Source: Streptomyces sp.
GTDB lineage: Bacteria; Actinomycetota; Actinomycetes; Streptomycetales; Streptomycetaceae
Assembly (NCBI RefSeq): GCF_031181555.1
Contig: NZ_JAPSKQ010000044.1
Location: 1-42,017 of the forward strand
DNA length: 42,017 bases
Direction of reading: 5' to 3'
Position numbers and translations under genes: made by a program. The notes under the pieces were generated by a model, which ran no database searches, had not been told where the DNA came from, and saw nothing but the letters and a program-made list of their open reading frames with translations. Within the stretch, counting starts at the first letter, position 1. The number at the start of each line of letters is the position of its first letter. Shown here one piece after another: positions 39,313 through 42,017 of this stretch.

Positions 39313-40406
39313 GAACCGCGGAATTCAGGCGGGAGCTGCGGGCCTGGCTCGACGGCCACGATCTGGCTCCGGGCGACGACCACGGCCTCGATGCCCAGGT
39401 GGCACAACTCGCCCGAGTCCGCCGGGCGTTGTGGGAAGCGGACTGGATGCGGTACGGCTGGCCCCGCGAGGTCGGGGGACTCGGCGGGCCCGGCGTCCTG
39501 CGGGCGGTGCTCGGCGAGGAGGTCGCCTCACGCGACCTGGCCGAGCCCGGCATCTGGTCGATGGTCGAGGTCCTGGTCCCCACCCTGATCGACTACGCGC
39601 CGCCCGCGCTGGCCGCCGAGATGGTGCCCCGGCTGTTGAGCGGCCGCGAACAGTGGTGCCAGGGCTTCTCCGAGCCGGGCTCGGGCAGTGACCTGGCCTC
39701 GTTGTCCACGCGGGCGGTGCGCGACAACGGGGGAGACTGGGTGGTGTCCGGGCAGAAGGTGTGGACGAGCCTCGCCCAGTACGCCGCCCGCTGCGTCCTG
39801 CTGGCCCGCACCGGCGGGCCGGGCCACGACGGCATCAGTGCCTTCTTCGTGGACATGGACTCCCCCGGCATCACCGTACGGCCGCTGCGCACGATGCACG
39901 GCGTCGACGAGTTCGCCGAGGTCTTCCTCGACGAGGTACGCGTCCCCGGCGAGCGCCTGCTCGGCGCACCGGGCGACGGCTGGAAGCTGGCCATGGACCT
40001 GCTGCCGCACGAGCGCTCCACCTGCTTCTGGCACCGGATCGCCCACCTGCACAGCCGCCTGGACCGGCTGCTGGCGGACGGCTGCGAGCCGGACGCCGGT
40101 GCCCTCGGCGCGGCCTGGCTCGATCTGCACACCGCGCGCTGCCGCTCGGCGCTCACCCAGCGGGCGCTGGCCGAGGGCGGCCGGCTGGGGCCGGAGACGT
40201 CCGTGGACAAGATCCTCCTCGCCACCGCCGAGCAACGGCTCTTCGACACCGCGCGCGACCTGCTGCCCGGCACCGTCGAACTGACGGACGAGGGGGCATG
40301 GCGCACGGAGTACCTCTACTCGCGTGCGGCGACCATCTACGGCGGCACCGCGGAGATCCAGCGCAACATCGCCGCCCGCCGTCTGCTGGATCTCGGGAAG
40401 GAGTGA
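39309..40406 (+). CDS. Acyl-CoA dehydrogenase, large subunit of a probable heteromeric pair
   Basis: A 365-residue acyl-CoA dehydrogenase. The N-terminal helical part has WMRYGWPREVGGLGG; the flavin/substrate segments are CQGFSEPGSGSDLASL and GQKVWTSLAQYA; and it ends YGGTAEIQRNIAARRLLDLGKE. The GGT-AEIQRN ending without Glu before GGT is typical of the FadE subunits that pair with a second, diverged subunit in alpha2-beta2 steroid-type enzymes. A shorter acyl-CoA dehydrogenase-like gene follows after 6 bp. Together they would desaturate a bulky CoA ester. The ATG overlaps the SnoaL-like stop. Confidence 0.92.
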   Translation: MRTAEFRRELRAWLDGHDLAPGDDHGLDAQVAQLARVRRALWEADWMRYGWPREVGGLGGPGVLRAVLGEEVASRDLAEPGIWSMVEVLVPTLIDYAPPALAAEMVPRLLSGREQWCQGFSEPGSGSDLASLSTRAVRDNGGDWVVSGQKVWTSLAQYAARCVLLARTGGPGHDGISAFFVDMDSPGITVRPLRTMHGVDEFAEVFLDEVRVPGERLLGAPGDGWKLAMDLLPHERSTCFWHRIAHLHSRLDRLLADGCEPDAGALGAAWLDLHTARCRSALTQRALAEGGRLGPETSVDKILLATAEQRLFDTARDLLPGTVELTDEGAWRTEYLYSRAATIYGGTAEIQRNIAARRLLDLGKE

Positions 40407-40412
40407 CCGCTC

Positions 40413-41201
40413 GTGGACGCCGAAGAGCGCGAGCTGCTGGAACAGACCCTGCGCAAGACGATGTCGGGCGCCTCGGGCCCTGTCCTCGACGCCTCGCTCG
40501 CCGACCTCGGCTGGGCCGAGATGCTGGCCGAGGAGCCCGGCACGGCGATCCCGCTGGTGTTCCGCCTGCTCGGCGAGACGGGGGCGCACGCGTCCGTCCT
40601 CAACGACATCGTCCTGCGCGAGACCGGAGGCCCGCCGGGGCGGACACCGGCGCTGCCGTACACGGGCGGTCTCTGGGTGGAGTGGGCCCGGGACGGCAGC
40701 GCGGACGACTGTCCGCTGGACCCCTCGCTCCCGCTGCGGCGCGTCGCCGCGGGCGGTGCCGTGCCGTTGGCCGAAGGACGCCGGGCGCTGGGCTGGTGGC
40801 TGCTCGGGACCGGGCGGGCGATGCTCGCGCTGGCCCGCCGGCACGTCCTGGACCGGCACCAGTTCGGGCGTCCGCTGGCCTCCTTCCAGGCACTGCGGCA
40901 CCGCCTGGCCGAGGCGTACGTGGGTCTGGAGGGCGCCGAAGCGGTCCTGACGGCCACCGGAGACGACGACACCTGTGCCCTCCTCGCCAAGGCGGCGGCC
41001 GGCCGGGCCGCCCTCACCGCCGCCCGGCACTGCCAGCAGGCACTCGGCGGTATCGGCTTCACCGCCGAACACGATCTGCACCGACACGTCAAACGCGCCC
41101 TCGTCCTCGACGGACTGCTCGGCTCCGCCCGCGACCTCACACGCGAGGCGGGGTCGCTGCTCCTGCGCGAGGGCCGTACTCCACGTCTCGTCGACCTGTG
41201 A
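40413..41201 (+). CDS. Short acyl-CoA dehydrogenase-like partner subunit
   Basis: A 262-residue protein from a GTG start. The N-terminal and middle domains are shortened (usual subunits are 330-390 residues). The C-terminal helical domain is well kept: ARRHVLDRHQFGRPLASFQALRHRLAEAYVGLEGAE and CQQALGGIGFTAEHDLHRHVKRALVLD. The Glu in GFTAEHDLH is at the place of the catalytic base in FadE partner subunits, so this subunit may carry the base for the complex. It is almost certainly the partner of the preceding gene. There is no ribosome site stronger than the GGAAGGAG at the end of that gene, so translation is probably coupled. Confidence 0.88.
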   Translation: MDAEERELLEQTLRKTMSGASGPVLDASLADLGWAEMLAEEPGTAIPLVFRLLGETGAHASVLNDIVLRETGGPPGRTPALPYTGGLWVEWARDGSADDCPLDPSLPLRRVAAGGAVPLAEGRRALGWWLLGTGRAMLALARRHVLDRHQFGRPLASFQALRHRLAEAYVGLEGAEAVLTATGDDDTCALLAKAAAGRAALTAARHCQQALGGIGFTAEHDLHRHVKRALVLDGLLGSARDLTREAGSLLLREGRTPRLVDL

Positions 41202-41211
41202 GGAGAGCCGC

Positions 41212-42009
41212 GTGACCACCGACCTCTGGCCCGACCTGCTCGGCTGCCTCGATCTGACGGCCGTGGACGAGCACACCTACGAGGGCCGCTCCCAGCGGCT
41301 GGAGTACCGCCGGCTGTTCGGCGGGCAACTGCTGGCCCAGTTCGCACGTGCGGCGTCCCGGTCCGTGACCGGCAGGGAACTCAAGTCCCTGCACACCCAG
41401 TTCCTGCGCGAGGGCCGCACCGGCGAACCGGTGGTCTACGAGACCGACGTACCACAGCAGGGCCGCACGTTCGCGACCGTGCGGCTCGTCGCACGGCAGC
41501 GGCACGGGGTGATCGCGGTGGCCAACGCGAGCCTCCACGGCTGGGAGGAGGGGCCGGAGCGCCAGACGACCGACCCGCCCGCGGCACTTCCCGGCCCGGA
41601 GCACCGGGTGGATCTCGGCCTGCTGCCGTGGGAGTCGCGGGCGGCGGCCGACCTCGACACCGAGAAGGCCGAGCCCCCCGTCCACGAGCTGTGGACCCGC
41701 ATCCCCGAGGCGCCCCGCGCCGCCGCGCCCGCTCTCCTCGCGTACGCCACCGACCTCACGCCGATCGGCACCGCGCTGCGGCCGGTGCCGAGGGTGACGC
41801 AGGCGGACTCCGGCACGGTCTTCGTCTCGGCCGTCACCTCGCACACCGTGTGGTTCCACCGGCCGTTCGGCACCGGGCAGTGGCTGCTGCTGCGCCAGCA
41901 CAGTCCGCTGGCCGCGCACGGACGGTGCTTCGGACGCGGCGACGTACTGACGGAGGAGGGGGTGCTGCTCGCGTCCTTCGCGCAGGAGGCGTTGCTGCGG
42001 TTCGTCTGA
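41212..42009 (+). CDS. TesB-like acyl-CoA thioesterase
   Basis: A 265-residue double-hotdog thioesterase. The first hotdog has YRRLFGGQLLAQFARAASRSV and LKSLHTQFLREGRTGEPVVYETDVPQQGRTFATVRLVARQ. The second has LLAYATDLTPIGTAL and SHTVWFHRPFGTGQWLLLRQHSPLAAHGRCFGRGDVLTEEGVLLASFAQEALLR. The Asp of YATD, a polar residue in the second half and the Gln near the C-terminus form the usual TesB-type catalytic set. It hydrolyses an acyl-CoA to acid and CoA. GAGGAG precedes the GTG start. As the last gene seen in the operon it could release the end product or prevent CoA trapping. The window ends 8 bp later. Confidence 0.92.
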   Translation: MTTDLWPDLLGCLDLTAVDEHTYEGRSQRLEYRRLFGGQLLAQFARAASRSVTGRELKSLHTQFLREGRTGEPVVYETDVPQQGRTFATVRLVARQRHGVIAVANASLHGWEEGPERQTTDPPAALPGPEHRVDLGLLPWESRAAADLDTEKAEPPVHELWTRIPEAPRAAAPALLAYATDLTPIGTALRPVPRVTQADSGTVFVSAVTSHTVWFHRPFGTGQWLLLRQHSPLAAHGRCFGRGDVLTEEGVLLASFAQEALLRFV

Positions 42010-42017
42010 CCGCGCAC

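Noticed and set aside
1..42017. CRISPR arrays, tRNA/rRNA genes, phage or plasmid modules, secondary-metabolite synthase genes
   Set aside because: No regular spaced repeats, no cloverleaf-like segments, and no integrase, portal, PKS, NRPS or terpene synthase sequences were seen.

Overview
The window is high-GC actinobacterial DNA, almost certainly a Streptomyces chromosome. Codon third positions are G/C-rich, GTG and TTG starts and ATGA/GTGA stop-start overlaps are common, and LacI-controlled glycosidase operons, F420-type LLM oxidoreductases and MMPL exporters are typical of the genus. I saw no tRNA, rRNA, CRISPR array, prophage or intact transposase gene. The content is accessory catabolism: oxygenases, acyl-CoA enzymes, glycosidases, transporters and local regulators.

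Layout. (1) 1-633 is a rearrangement scar. A 162-bp element with terminal inverted repeats sits between a start-less protein fragment and an ABC substrate-binding lipoprotein gene cut off after about 110 codons. (2) 741-5499 is an oxygenase locus: a Rieske oxygenase and a small partner of unknown function run leftward; a P450, a 3Fe-4S ferredoxin, a DUF1330 protein and an LLM flavin oxidoreductase run rightward. (3) 5598-6881 is a secreted SGNH hydrolase. (4) 6952-11525 is an acyl-CoA module: acyl-CoA dehydrogenase, class III CoA-transferase, LysR regulator and a mesaconyl-C4-CoA-hydratase-like enzyme, with a matching putative LysR site on each side of lysR. (5) 11569-22468 is a LacI regulator divergent from a glycoside operon: GPH-like permease, GH2, GH3, GH78 and an HSL-type esterase. 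No enzyme of this operon has a signal peptide, so the substrate is probably imported and taken apart inside the cell. (6) 22643-27395 holds a second LacI regulator, an MFS transporter, a GH43 enzyme and a 50-codon relic of an SDR. (7) 27497-33137 holds a DMT-type membrane protein, an MMPL exporter and a NarL/LuxR-type two-component system, joined by three copies of one long palindrome. (8) 33237-42009 is a divergent pair: leftward, a fused LivHM permease, LivG, LivF, two small unknown proteins and an amidohydrolase; rightward, a SnoaL-like protein, a two-subunit acyl-CoA dehydrogenase and a TesB-like thioesterase.

How the parts connect. The strongest signals that gene calling alone would miss are repeated operators. 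GAGAAY-N3-ATTCTC occurs in both divergent promoter regions of the oxygenase locus (2430) and the transporter/acyl-CoA locus (38850), so these loci 36 kb apart may form one regulon whose regulator lies outside the window. GGTGTAG-N4-CTACACC occurs at 28581, 31222 and 33112 and ties the two-component system to the MMPL and DMT genes. CTACTGACGCG-type palindromes link the MFS gene at 23892 to the GH43 gene. A working hypothesis, which is inference only, is that this island takes up glycosylated or acylated hydrophobic compounds, strips the sugars and oxidises the remaining part through P450/Rieske and CoA-thioester chemistry. The substrate cannot be read from the sequence.
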